Assembly (NCBI RefSeq): GCF_000758605.1
Contig: NZ_CP009282.1
Coordinates: forward strand, 3,162,001-3,226,000
Reading direction: 5' to 3'
DNA length: 64,000 nucleotides
Origin: Paenibacillus sp. FSL R5-0912
GTDB lineage: Bacteria; Bacillota; Bacilli; Paenibacillales; Paenibacillaceae
Positions 54,728 through 63,238 of the stretch are shown here, piece after piece (within the stretch, counting starts at the first letter, position 1; each line of letters begins with the position of its first letter). The notes beneath the pieces were generated by a model. That model did no database searches, was not told where the DNA came from, and saw only the letters and a program-made list of their open reading frames with translations. The translations under genes were made by a program, and so were the position numbers.

Positions 54728-56134
54728 ATGTCAATTGCTACAACGATGATTATCCGGCTGGAAATCCGCAAGACTGAAGCGTCTTTCGGGGATGTGGCAG
54801 CAAGGCTTGCGTCTGCGGGCGGCGATATCGTGGCGATAGACGTCATCCGTGGCGGCAAGGACGTAACAACCCGGGATCTTACAGTAAATGTGCAGGATGC
54901 GGCCAATGAAGAGATTATAAGTGTGCTTAGGAATATGCCGGGTATAAAAGTAATAAACGTTTCAGACCGGACCTTCCTGGCCCATCTCGGCGGCAAAATT
55001 GAGATTACTCCGAAGATGCCGATCAAGAACCGGGAGGATCTGTCCCTGGTCTACACACCTGGTGTGGCCCGTGTCTGTATGGCGATTGCCGAAGATCCCG
55101 CAAAGGCCTATTCGCTGACGATGAAAAGAAATACGGTAGCTGTCGTCACCGACGGCACCGCAGTGCTCGGTCTTGGCGATATCGGACCGGAGGCCGCGAT
55201 GCCAGTGATGGAAGGGAAGGCCATGCTGTTCAAGCAGCTGGCGGATATTGATGCTTTTCCGCTGTGTCTGGACACGAAGGACCCGGATGAAATCATCCGG
55301 ATTGTGAAAGCGGTTGCTCCGGGCTTCGGCGGAATTAATCTGGAGGATATCAGCTCTCCGCGCTGCTTCGAGATTGAGCGGCGGCTGTCAGCCGAGCTGG
55401 ATATTCCGGTCTTCCATGATGATCAGCACGGAACAGCGGTGGTTGCGCTGGCGGGTCTGCTGAATGCGCTCCACGTGGTGGACAAGGTTATAGCCGATTG
55501 CAGAATTGTTGTCGTCGGCATCGGTGCGGCAGGCGTGTCAATCTGCCGTCTGCTGCTGGCGGCAGGGGCGAAGCAGATCTATGCTGTGGACCGGGCAGGG
55601 ATTCTGAACCGGGACGAAACCTACACCAATTCCGAATGGAGCTGGCTGGCCAAGGCAACGAATCCGGAGAATGTGAGCGGAGGTCTTGACGAAGCGATGC
55701 GCGGGGCGGATGTATTCATTGGCGTCTCCGGCGGAGGGATTCTTCAAGTGAAGCATCTGCAGACCATGGCCCCGGACAGCATTGTGTTTGCTATGGCTAA
55801 CCCTATTCCGGAGATTGAACCGGAGCTGGCTGAGCCTTTTGTCCGCGTGCTGGCCACCGGAAGAAGCGATTATCCGAACCAGATTAATAACGTGCTCTGT
55901 TTCCCGGGGATTTTCCGCGGAGCGCTGGACTGCCGGGCGAAGACCGTGAACCTGGAGATGAAGCTGGCCGCAGCACAGGCTATCGCTGCAGTTGTCCATC
56001 CGGATGAGCGGAATGAGCAGTACATTATTCCGAGTATTTTTAACGAAAAGGTAGTGGAGCAGGTACGTCTTGCTGTTATCCAGGCTGCGATTGCTACCGG
56101 GATAGCGCGGCGTATTCCGCCGGACATCAGCTGA
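54728..56134 (+). CDS. NAD(P)-dependent malic enzyme with N-terminal ACT domain
   Basis: A 468-residue cytoplasmic enzyme converting malate to pyruvate and CO2. The N-terminal ACT-like domain (1-80, TTMIIRLEIRKTEASFGDVAARLASAGGDIVAIDVI) suggests allosteric control; the catalytic part has SLVYTPGVARVC (Tyr), TDGTAVLGLGDIGPEAAMPVMEGKA, FHDDQHGTAVV and the nucleotide fold VVVGIGAAGVSICR. Resembles Bacillus YtsJ-type enzymes. GGGAGG is 9 nt before ATG 54728; a longer frame adds 6 residues. Confidence 0.95.
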   Translation: MSIATTMIIRLEIRKTEASFGDVAARLASAGGDIVAIDVIRGGKDVTTRDLTVNVQDAANEEIISVLRNMPGIKVINVSDRTFLAHLGGKIEITPKMPIKNREDLSLVYTPGVARVCMAIAEDPAKAYSLTMKRNTVAVVTDGTAVLGLGDIGPEAAMPVMEGKAMLFKQLADIDAFPLCLDTKDPDEIIRIVKAVAPGFGGINLEDISSPRCFEIERRLSAELDIPVFHDDQHGTAVVALAGLLNALHVVDKVIADCRIVVVGIGAAGVSICRLLLAAGAKQIYAVDRAGILNRDETYTNSEWSWLAKATNPENVSGGLDEAMRGADVFIGVSGGGILQVKHLQTMAPDSIVFAMANPIPEIEPELAEPFVRVLATGRSDYPNQINNVLCFPGIFRGALDCRAKTVNLEMKLAAAQAIAAVVHPDERNEQYIIPSIFNEKVVEQVRLAVIQAAIATGIARRIPPDIS

Positions 56135-56182
56135 ACGGATAGTGCTAACCCGGACAGCGACTTGAATACTAGCAAGGCATAT

Positions 56183-56215
56183 GAAGCTGCGGCCACTATG
56201 GCTTGCGGCTTTTTG
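56183..56215 (+). terminator. Terminator after malic enzyme
   Basis: AAGCTGCGGCCA pairs with TGGCTTGCGGCTT (one bulge, one G-U) and is followed by TTTTTGC. Confidence 0.75.
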
Positions 56216-56423
56216 CAATTTGGGTAATTATGCATTATTAATAAAATGTATCACTCCGCTGAGAGACTAAGATAACGGAATAGAATTGCCAAGGGTTTGG
56301 CGGAGGAGGCGAGAGGCAGGGAATAGTTATGATGAACGAAAGGCAGCCCCTGTTCGCACACCTTAGGTTAAAATGGGAGTAAGGACAACCATTTCAGAGC
56401 TAAATGCGAAAGGAGCTGTTACT

Positions 56424-57539
56424 ATGAAGAATACCATAAAATACGTAGGTTTGGACGTGTCAAAAGAAAAAATTGCAGTGGCGATTGCAGACGAGGGACG
56501 GGACCCCGCACGGTATCACTGAGCGATTGCCCATACGCCAGATGCTGTAGGACGACTCATTCGGAAACTGAAAAGCCCGGAGGTTACTCTTGAAGTCTGC
56601 TATGAGGCGGGACCCACCGGGTATGATTTGTATCGCTGGCTGACCAAGATGGGAATTTCCTGCACGGTCATCGCCCCCTCACGTATTCCTCAGCGTTCAG
56701 GCGATGCCATTAAAACCGACCGACGGGATGCAGAGCGGCTCGCTCAGCTCCACCGTGCGGGAGAATTGACGGGCATTCATGTACCCACTCCGGAACTCGA
56801 GGCTCTTCGGGATCTCATCCGAGCCCGGGAGAATGCTCGGGAAGAACTGCACCGGGCCCGGCAGCACCTCGTTCATTTTCTGTTACGGCACCAGATCCAT
56901 ACCCCGGAAGGGATGAAAAAACGCTGGACGAAACGATACCGGCTGTGGCTCTCTACCTTGACGTTTGAGCATACCGCGCAAGAACGGGTATTCACCAAGA
57001 TGCAACAACAGTTGCGGGAGGTGGAGGAGCGCATTAAACGGCTAGAGGAGGCCATGCGGAAAGAAGCCGAAATCTGCCCGTACGCCTCTGTGATTCAAGC
57101 GCTCCAGGGTCTTCGGGGGATTGCCCTGCTCACGGCCATGACGCTCGTCGTTGAAATCGGGAATTTTGAGCGGTTCCGTTCGCCTGCGCAGCTGATGAGT
57201 TACCTGGGACTGGTTCCGCGGGAATCTTCTACAGGACCCAAGACAAGACGGGGCCGCCTGACTAAAACAGGAAATGCCTCCGTAAGGCGTGCTTTGGTGG
57301 AATCGGCCTGGAGTTACCGTTACCTTCCGGCGGTCAAAGGCGATTTAGAAAAGCGGTTAGAAGGGCAAAGTGCTCATGTCCAGGAAACGTCATGGAAGGC
57401 GCAGGAGAGATTGCACAAAAAATATGTGCAGATGGTCAAACGGGGAAAACACCGAAACTTGGTGATTGCAGCGGTGGGACGGGAATTGGTCGGATTCATT
57501 TGGTGTGTTGCGGTAAAGGCAGAAGCAGGAATCGCATAA
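56424..57539 (+). pseudogene. IS110-family transposase with an in-frame stop codon
   Basis: From ATG 56424 (AAAGGAG 8 nt upstream) the frame runs 372 codons to 57539 but is broken by TGA at 56520-56522, codon 33, where the protein would read RYH-stop-AIAHTPDAVG. A GGA to TGA change would explain it. The rest is intact: DEDD domain with GLDVSKEKIAVAI and IKTDRRDAERLA, and the C-terminal Transposase_20 domain RSPAQLMSYLGLVPRES, GRLTKTGNASVRRALVESAW (catalytic Ser region). Translation could restart downstream only with loss of the first catalytic Asp. Confidence 0.9.
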
Positions 57540-57850
57540 TATAGAACAAGAAAAAGCCTGTCCCCAAAGGATGAATCCTTGGGGCATGGAGACAACGAGA
57601 AAGGTTCGAGGAGAATCCACGAAATCCAACTGCACAAAACCCGGATGGGTTTGACGTGCGACAATAGTTTAGGGAAGCTCCTTCGACGTAGGCCTAACAT
57701 GTGGAACCAACCCACGGATAGCAGTGTGCCAGCCGACGACTCGCATGTTGTCTCCATGCCCAAGGGATTGAAAAAACCTTTGTTAAAAAGGGAAGAAACA
57801 GGGGGATTGACAAATTCGTTCATAGCAGTTGGATTTTCTCCACTTGCTCA
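57540..57850 (+). ncRNA. Structured noncoding right end of the IS (candidate bridge RNA)
   Basis: CCTTGGGGCATGGAGACAAC at 57577-57596 is complementary to GTTGTCTCCATGCCCAAGG at 57747-57765 (19 bp, one bulge), closing a domain of about 190 nt; a smaller CCCCAA/TTGGGG hairpin lies at 57562-57584. No credible ORF is present. IS110/IS1111 elements encode a bridge RNA next to the recombinase gene, in the right end for the IS1111 group, so this is the obvious candidate. Loop assignment was not possible by eye. Confidence 0.45.
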
Positions 57851-58006
57851 TGAACGGAGAAGCCCTTGCCAAGCAACAGTTGGATAATCAGCACTTACTA
57901 GGCTGCAAATAGATCAAAGTGGAGGAAAGAGGTGGAATTAAATAACGTATATCCAACTAATTCGTTAAGTTGCAATGAAAGTTCCAAATTAAGATACAAT
58001 TATCCA

Positions 58007-58228
58007 ACTATATAGATTGAACTTGAAAATATACTAAAAAGGGAAAAGTGGCGGAGGAAAATTTTGGAACTGTAGGAGCGCCAGCGTCCGCCTTTGTCTG
58101 CGGATTTCCACCGCGAACAGCGGGTTAAATTCAAGAAATCTGCAGACGGGCAGCGGCCGGAGGGCCAAACATTCTCTGGAGTCACGGCAATCCCATAATA
58201 GAAATAATACAAGTTCAATCTATATAGT
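58007..58228. mobile_element. 222-bp MITE-like element with perfect 19-bp terminal inverted repeats
   Basis: ACTATATAGATTGAACTTG at 58007-58025 is the exact complement of 58210-58228. Inside, GTCTGCGGATTTC and GAAATCTGCAGAC (12 of 13 complementary) form a second stem. GC-rich interior with AT-rich tips, no gene; a 72-codon minus-strand ORF is created by it. No clear target duplication at the tips. It looks like a nonautonomous or RNA-type dispersed repeat. Confidence 0.75.
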
Positions 58229-58357
58229 ATGCAAGTGCCAGTTGTAATTACGATCTGATTTTAGAAAGGAATCAGGTGTTATCAGACTATCCACATCCAA
58301 TTAAAGCATGGTAGAATATACAATTGAAAACATCTATTCAATTATTCGGGAGGCGCT

Positions 58358-58891
58358 ATGAACCGCAAAATTCATATTATGGGAGCTTCCGGATCGGGGA
58401 CTACCACACTTGGCAAGGCGCTCGCGGCAAGGCTTCCGCATGTTCATCTGGACAGTGACGATTATTTTTGGGAGCAGAAATATAGTAAGCAAACTCCGGT
58501 TGCAGCGCGTCTAAGCAGATTGCGGGCCGATTTGGAGCAACAGGAGCCGTGGATTCTGTCGGGTGCAGTCTGCGGATGGGGAGACGGGCTGCGCGATACG
58601 TTTGATCTGGTGATTTTCCTGTGGATACCTGAACAGCTCCGGCTGGAACGCTTACGGGCGAGGGAATATCAGCGCTATGGCGATGCGGGTCTGCCTGGGG
58701 GAAGCAAATATGAGGATGTCGAGACCTTCATGGAGTGGGCGGCGCTCTATGATACGGCTGGACCGGAGGTCCGGAGCCGGGCGCTGCATGAGGAATGGAT
58801 GGCCGGGCTGAATTGTGATGTTATGCGTTTGGAAGGAGATATGTCCGTGGAAGAACGGGTGGCGGCTGTACTGCACCATATGTCCCGGTAA
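58358..58891 (+). CDS. P-loop kinase-like protein (adenylate kinase-related)
   Basis: A 177-residue protein with Walker A GASGSGTTT at 9-17, LDSDDYFWEQKYSKQTP (nucleotide/substrate loop) and a lid-like RLERLRAREYQRYGDAGLPGGSKYED. Related to FlaR/shikimate- and adenylate-kinase-like proteins; substrate unknown. GGGAGG is 4-5 nt before ATG. Confidence 0.88.
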   Translation: MNRKIHIMGASGSGTTTLGKALAARLPHVHLDSDDYFWEQKYSKQTPVAARLSRLRADLEQQEPWILSGAVCGWGDGLRDTFDLVIFLWIPEQLRLERLRAREYQRYGDAGLPGGSKYEDVETFMEWAALYDTAGPEVRSRALHEEWMAGLNCDVMRLEGDMSVEERVAAVLHHMSR

Positions 58892-58953
58892 TTCCCGGCA
58901 TGACCGGATCAGGCTTTTTTTCACAATATAAGCTATGGAAAAGAGGGCTAAAC

Positions 58954-59394
58954 ATGAAGAAGATCATGCGTGCGCTGCTGCTTCCCGGAGTCATGCTTAT
59001 GCTGCTTACGTCCTGCAATACGGAAACTACTCATTTCAATTATACTTTTAAAGGCGAGGGTGAAACCTGGTCGGCTGTATATGAGCAGACAGCAAGCCAG
59101 AAGCTGATCATCAAAAATGACCGCGTGAAGGATTCCGTATCCAGCAAACGGTATACATTCGATCTTCATTACAAAGGTGAACAGTCAGACCTCGGAGAGA
59201 TCAAACAGTTCAAATACAGCTATAAAGGGATAAGCGGCGGTGGCAGTCGGACTCAGGAAGGACCCGTTAGGCTCGACATGTTGCACTCAGGAGGGAATGG
59301 AACCGGTGCATTTGAGTGGGAGGATTCCGTCATTAAAGTAAATGTGGAATGGGACGGTCACAGTGAGGAATTTGAACTCATAAATGCTAAGTAG
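58954..59394 (+). CDS. Small lipoprotein
   Basis: A 146-residue protein with a lipoprotein signal (MKKIMRALLLPGVMLMLLTSC, lipidated Cys at 21) and a beta-rich mature part (THFNYTFKGEGETWSAVYEQ, YTFDLHYKGEQSDLGEIKQF). No family recognised. ATG 58954 has AGAGGG 6 nt upstream; a longer frame adds 18 residues without a site. Confidence 0.85.
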   Translation: MKKIMRALLLPGVMLMLLTSCNTETTHFNYTFKGEGETWSAVYEQTASQKLIIKNDRVKDSVSSKRYTFDLHYKGEQSDLGEIKQFKYSYKGISGGGSRTQEGPVRLDMLHSGGNGTGAFEWEDSVIKVNVEWDGHSEEFELINAK

Positions 59395-59456
59395 GGCAAT
59401 GTTGTCACTGATTAGGAGAGGCTGCCCAAGATGATTAAAGAGAGGGTTACGGAGGA

Positions 59457-60026
59457 ATGAGCTTAGGGCTGGTTAGGCATTTCAGAGTGCAGCACAAGCC
59501 GGAGCGGACCTGGCTGACCGGGGAACAGTTCAATCAATGGATTAAGGAATATGAGACTGCGCCTATTCAGCAGCCTGTACCTATGAGCAGCTTACAAAAA
59601 TGGGATATTTGTCTGTGCAGTGATCAGGCGAGAGCGTTACATACGGCAAGTTATTTTGATGCTCAAGAGTTCGTATATACAGAGCAGCTAAGAGAAATTG
59701 ATATAGCAGCCCTGCAGTTAGGTAAATTCAAGCTAAGCGGATTGCGCCTGCCTGTATCCTGCTGGCTTGCGCTTGGACGTTTGTCCTGGACTGCCGGTCA
59801 TCCCTCTCAACCGGAGAGCAAAGCGGCTGTTCTGCAGCGTGCCCAGATGGTAATAGATTCTCTAGCGGCAGAAGCTGAAGCAGCTGCACCGGAAGGACGT
59901 GTGTTGATCGTCAGCCATGGAGCGTTCATGAAGGTGCTTGACCGGGAACTCCGGCGTAGGGGCTATAAGGCAGAACGGATGTTTTTTCCGCGCAATGGGC
60001 AATTATATCTGTATGAGAAGAACTAA
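59457..60026 (+). CDS. Histidine phosphatase superfamily protein
   Basis: A 189-residue protein of the phosphoglycerate mutase-like fold: catalytic Arg7-His8 in GLVRHF, CSDQARALHTA (about 54-64), RE in QLREIDI and the second His in IVSHGAFMK near 154. The middle is shorter than in classic members. GGAGG sits very close to ATG; AGAGGG is about 10 nt upstream. Confidence 0.85.
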   Translation: MSLGLVRHFRVQHKPERTWLTGEQFNQWIKEYETAPIQQPVPMSSLQKWDICLCSDQARALHTASYFDAQEFVYTEQLREIDIAALQLGKFKLSGLRLPVSCWLALGRLSWTAGHPSQPESKAAVLQRAQMVIDSLAAEAEAAAPEGRVLIVSHGAFMKVLDRELRRRGYKAERMFFPRNGQLYLYEKN

Positions 60027-60063
60027 AGGATTCACAAATATATGAAAGCGGGTCATACATACT

Positions 60064-60507
60064 ATGGTAACGATCGAAGAAATCGGCATTGAATCGCTGG
60101 AAGCACTAAACACGCTGTACGAAGAACTGATTGGCGGACCGACAGATCCGGTGAAGCTGGAGACGGCATTCCGGTCCATCCGGGAGGATAGCCGGTATGT
60201 ATTATTGGGTGCTTTTGTAGACGGGGAATTGCTGGGCTCTATGATGGGGATCGTCTGCCAGGACCTCGTTGGGGATTGCCGCCCGTTCATGGTGATTGAG
60301 AATGTAGTGGTCTCTTCGCGAGCTCGCCGGCAGGGCATTGGCAAAAAACTGATGACTGCCCTCGAAGACATCGCCCACGAGCGGGACTGCTACTATATTA
60401 TCTTCGTGTCGGGAGAGAAGCGGAAGGAAGCGCATGTCTTCTATGAGAAGATGGGCTACAAAGAAGAGCCGGTGGAGGGCTACCGTAAGCATTTGAGCTC
60501 GCATTAG
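60064..60507 (+). CDS. GNAT-family N-acetyltransferase
   Basis: A 147-residue GNAT: VIENVVVSSRARRQGIGKKLMTALEDIAHE (motif A, RRQGIG at about 88-93) and AHVFYEKMGYKEE near the C-terminus. Substrate unknown. Ribosome site weak. Its stop lies 1 bp from that of the convergent gene. Confidence 0.9.
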   Translation: MVTIEEIGIESLEALNTLYEELIGGPTDPVKLETAFRSIREDSRYVLLGAFVDGELLGSMMGIVCQDLVGDCRPFMVIENVVVSSRARRQGIGKKLMTALEDIAHERDCYYIIFVSGEKRKEAHVFYEKMGYKEEPVEGYRKHLSSH

Positions 60508-60508
60508 G

Positions 60509-61441
60509 CTAATCAGCCAACCGCCCAAAAGCTCTTAGCTGCAAAAGCTTTTCAATGGTTTTACATGATTTCCACCAGTTCTCGCTGATGGCAAATGCTT
60601 CAGGGTACCTGCTGTTGTTGTACCATTCCCAAGGAATAGACCAAACGCCGCTTTCGGGTTTTTGGTCTATTAATGTATCAAGTGCCGCATGGACCTCTTG
60701 CTTGTTCGCTTCATAAAATCTGCTTGCCCGCGACTGAACAAACTCAAGAGGGTTCGCCATAAAATTACCGGTTTCGTTACGTATTTTCTCACCAACCAAG
60801 CAGGGGATTTGCTTACACAGGAATTCATAGTCAAATTGCTCTGTTAATCCTGCACCTTCAATATCCTCAAGCAAATCACAATAACCACTAACCCCCATAT
60901 CTCCGTACTCCGTTGTTGATTTCAGTTTTTCAATAAGAATTCCGCTGTAGGATAAAGCCATTGTATACAAGTGTGACTTGCTGTCTCCATAACGAAGAAT
61001 GAAGCCGGATAGGCTTGCAGTAGTTCCAATACTCTGATAAGTATTTGTCCCAGCATTATAATCCCACCAGACACCATGAGGATAGTCATTATTCGATGGA
61101 ATTGTAAACATCCAGCCCTCTTCCGTAATATGCTCTGTGTTCTCAAGATACCGGAATATACCCTTGTATATGGGGTGAGATACATCCGTGAAATCTATCT
61201 GTCTCAGCATTTTGATCACAATCTGGGCATTATACGGGGTGGAATGAGGGTTCCAGTTATCAGGATCAATGCCATTTCCATAACCGCCGTCGTTATTCTG
61301 ATAATGCGATAGGGCCGCAAGAACAGGTTCTTTAGTTCCATTTTCAAAATGATACTGAAACAGAGTCAGATCAAGTGCTCTTGCATTACGATAAATCCAG
61401 GCCTTAATGTCATTGAAATCATGTATCCATAGTTTTTTCAC
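60509..61441 (-). CDS. Alpha/alpha-toroid-like (prenyltransferase/squalene-cyclase-fold) hypothetical protein
   Basis: A 310-residue soluble protein. Repeats of helix pairs with LSHYQNNDGGYGNGIDPDN near 45-63, resembling the QW/GG turns of terpenoid cyclase/prenyltransferase toroids, and SGVWSIPWEWYNNSRYP near 270. No DDxD or DxDD catalytic motif was seen. GTG 61441 has AGGTGA 6 nt upstream. The gene is visibly more AT-rich than its neighbours, which hints at transfer. Confidence 0.7.
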   Translation of the reverse strand: MKKLWIHDFNDIKAWIYRNARALDLTLFQYHFENGTKEPVLAALSHYQNNDGGYGNGIDPDNWNPHSTPYNAQIVIKMLRQIDFTDVSHPIYKGIFRYLENTEHITEEGWMFTIPSNNDYPHGVWWDYNAGTNTYQSIGTTASLSGFILRYGDSKSHLYTMALSYSGILIEKLKSTTEYGDMGVSGYCDLLEDIEGAGLTEQFDYEFLCKQIPCLVGEKIRNETGNFMANPLEFVQSRASRFYEANKQEVHAALDTLIDQKPESGVWSIPWEWYNNSRYPEAFAISENWWKSCKTIEKLLQLRAFGRLAD

Positions 61442-61634
61442 AACAATCACCTCGTAAATATCTTATAGTCTAACATAGTATTTGTATTGCAAAAATCCGA
61501 CTTCCCTTCATAAATAACTCCTTCTTCGCCTCCCCCTTCCAAATATTCCGTTTGACCATCCCGATGACAGCGCTTTATAATCCCTTCATGAGTGGCGGAC
61601 CAGTGGTCATGACTACAGAAGGCGGGGGACAACT

Positions 61635-63233
61635 GTGAATCAAATATGCAAAGTGCTGATTGTGGACGATGAAATTCTGGTCCGGCAGGGGATTAAATAT
61701 GTGCTGGACTGGGAACACGAAGGATTTCAGATTGTAGGTGAAGCGGCCAACGGGCAGGAAGCGCTGAATTCGCTGCAGACCCTGCAGCCGCATATCATCA
61801 TTACCGATATTGTGATGCCGGTGATGGACGGCGAGGAATTAACACGCCTAGTGAAGCGGGATTATCCGGCTACAGAGGTAATCGTGCTGAGCAGCTTCAG
61901 TGAATTTCATTATGTGCGCTCCACGTTCCAGAATGGGGTGGCCGATTATATTCTGAAGCCGAAGCTGGAAGCCGGTTCGCTGCTGCAGGTGCTGCAGAAG
62001 ACCCGGGAACGTATCCCGGGGCTGGGTGCCACCGCGGTTGGAGTTCAGCCGGAAGCGGCACCCCAGCGGCTGGATGCCCTGCTTAGCCGGTTGATCTCAG
62101 GCTACCGGCTGCAGCCTGAGGGGGAGGAGTTCGTGAAGCAGCAGCTTCCGCAGGACTGCTTCAGCTTCTTCGGCTGGGAGACCGGGCGAACCGGACCAGC
62201 CGGTGTTACCGGTGCCGATAACGCAGACAATGACGCAGACGCATTGACAGCCATCACCGCAGCTGTAACCGGGGAACTGGAACGGAATGTTCCAGGACTG
62301 ATGCAGTGCATCATCCCTGTTGGCGAGCCGAATGCGGCACTGCTGCTGGTCAACCTGCAAGAAGAGCAGTGGCCGGCGCTCTTGCAGGCTGTGAATAAGC
62401 TGGCCCACGCCTTGGCCGGACAAGAGCCTGAGCTGCGCCTGACCCTGAGCCGGGCCTTCGGTTCGCTCAGCGAGGTGGCAGCGGTCTATCAGCAGAGTGT
62501 TCTGAAGCTGCGGCAGTACCGCTTCTTTTTGCCGGATCAGGTACTGCTGGTACACGATGAGCTGCCGCAGCGGGAAGCCCAGCTGCCGAAATTCAACCTG
62601 ACCCAGTTCACGGAGCAGCTGAAGCGCCAGCAGCTGGAGGAGGCGTTCGGCGATCTGCATCAGCATGTCGATGCGCTAAGCCGGCAATATGACGGGGATG
62701 TGTTTCAGTTCAAGTCCTTCCTCGGCAATATGATCTTCAATGTGACGAATCAGTTCAGCCATCTGGGAGAGCTGGAGGAAGGGAAATACGGGCTGTTCCG
62801 GGCCATAGATGAAGCGGGCTCAGCGGATGGGGCCGTGCGGATTCTCGAACATTTTCTTGCCCGGGTCATGGAGCTGACCTCATCGGCAGCGCTGACACCA
62901 GGGAGCAATGCCAATATGGCCAAGCTGCTCCAGTATATGGAGGAGCACTACACCGAGCCGCTGAGTCTTACGGAGCTGGCCCGTCATTTTCATTTCAACC
63001 CTTCTTACCTGTCCAGTCTGTTCACGACCTATAACCAGGAGGGATTCAAGGAGCATCTCAATACGATCCGTACAGGCAAGGCGGCGGAATTGCTGCGGGC
63101 AGGCGAGGCACCGATTTCCGAGATTAGCAGCATGGTCGGATATGGGGATCACAGCTATTTTTGCAAAGTGTTCAAGAAATATACCGGCTTGTCCCCGAGC
63201 GCTTACAGACGTCAGCATTACGGACAGGAGTAG
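61635..63233 (+). CDS. YesN-type response regulator with AraC output domain
   Basis: A 532-residue protein: receiver domain (1-120) with Asp10-Asp11, phospho-acceptor Asp58 in IITDIVMPVMDG, Lys in ILKPK; a long middle region; and a C-terminal AraC double helix-turn-helix (LSLTELARHFHFNPSYLSSLF, YGDHSYFCKVFKKYTGLSPSAYRR). GTG start with GGCGGGGG upstream. Pairs with the sensor kinase 5 bp downstream; such pairs in Paenibacillus usually control sugar ABC transporters and hydrolases. Confidence 0.94.
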   Translation: MNQICKVLIVDDEILVRQGIKYVLDWEHEGFQIVGEAANGQEALNSLQTLQPHIIITDIVMPVMDGEELTRLVKRDYPATEVIVLSSFSEFHYVRSTFQNGVADYILKPKLEAGSLLQVLQKTRERIPGLGATAVGVQPEAAPQRLDALLSRLISGYRLQPEGEEFVKQQLPQDCFSFFGWETGRTGPAGVTGADNADNDADALTAITAAVTGELERNVPGLMQCIIPVGEPNAALLLVNLQEEQWPALLQAVNKLAHALAGQEPELRLTLSRAFGSLSEVAAVYQQSVLKLRQYRFFLPDQVLLVHDELPQREAQLPKFNLTQFTEQLKRQQLEEAFGDLHQHVDALSRQYDGDVFQFKSFLGNMIFNVTNQFSHLGELEEGKYGLFRAIDEAGSADGAVRILEHFLARVMELTSSAALTPGSNANMAKLLQYMEEHYTEPLSLTELARHFHFNPSYLSSLFTTYNQEGFKEHLNTIRTGKAAELLRAGEAPISEISSMVGYGDHSYFCKVFKKYTGLSPSAYRRQHYGQE

Positions 63234-63238
63234 AGCCT

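Larger units (their letters stand above)
56286..57872 (+). mobile_element. IS110-family (IS1111-like) insertion sequence, boundaries approximate
   Basis: The transposase at 56424-57539 defines the element. TTGCCAAGGGTTT at 56286-56298 and the complement of AAGCCCTTGCCAA at 57860-57872 match at 11 of 13 positions in inverted orientation and may be the subterminal repeats of the IS1111 subgroup; that gives about 1.6 kb with a long noncoding right end. True tips and target site are not resolved. Confidence 0.6.

Noticed and set aside
58000-58218. 72-codon minus-strand ORF
   Set aside because: It begins inside the right terminal repeat of the 222-bp element and has no ribosome site.
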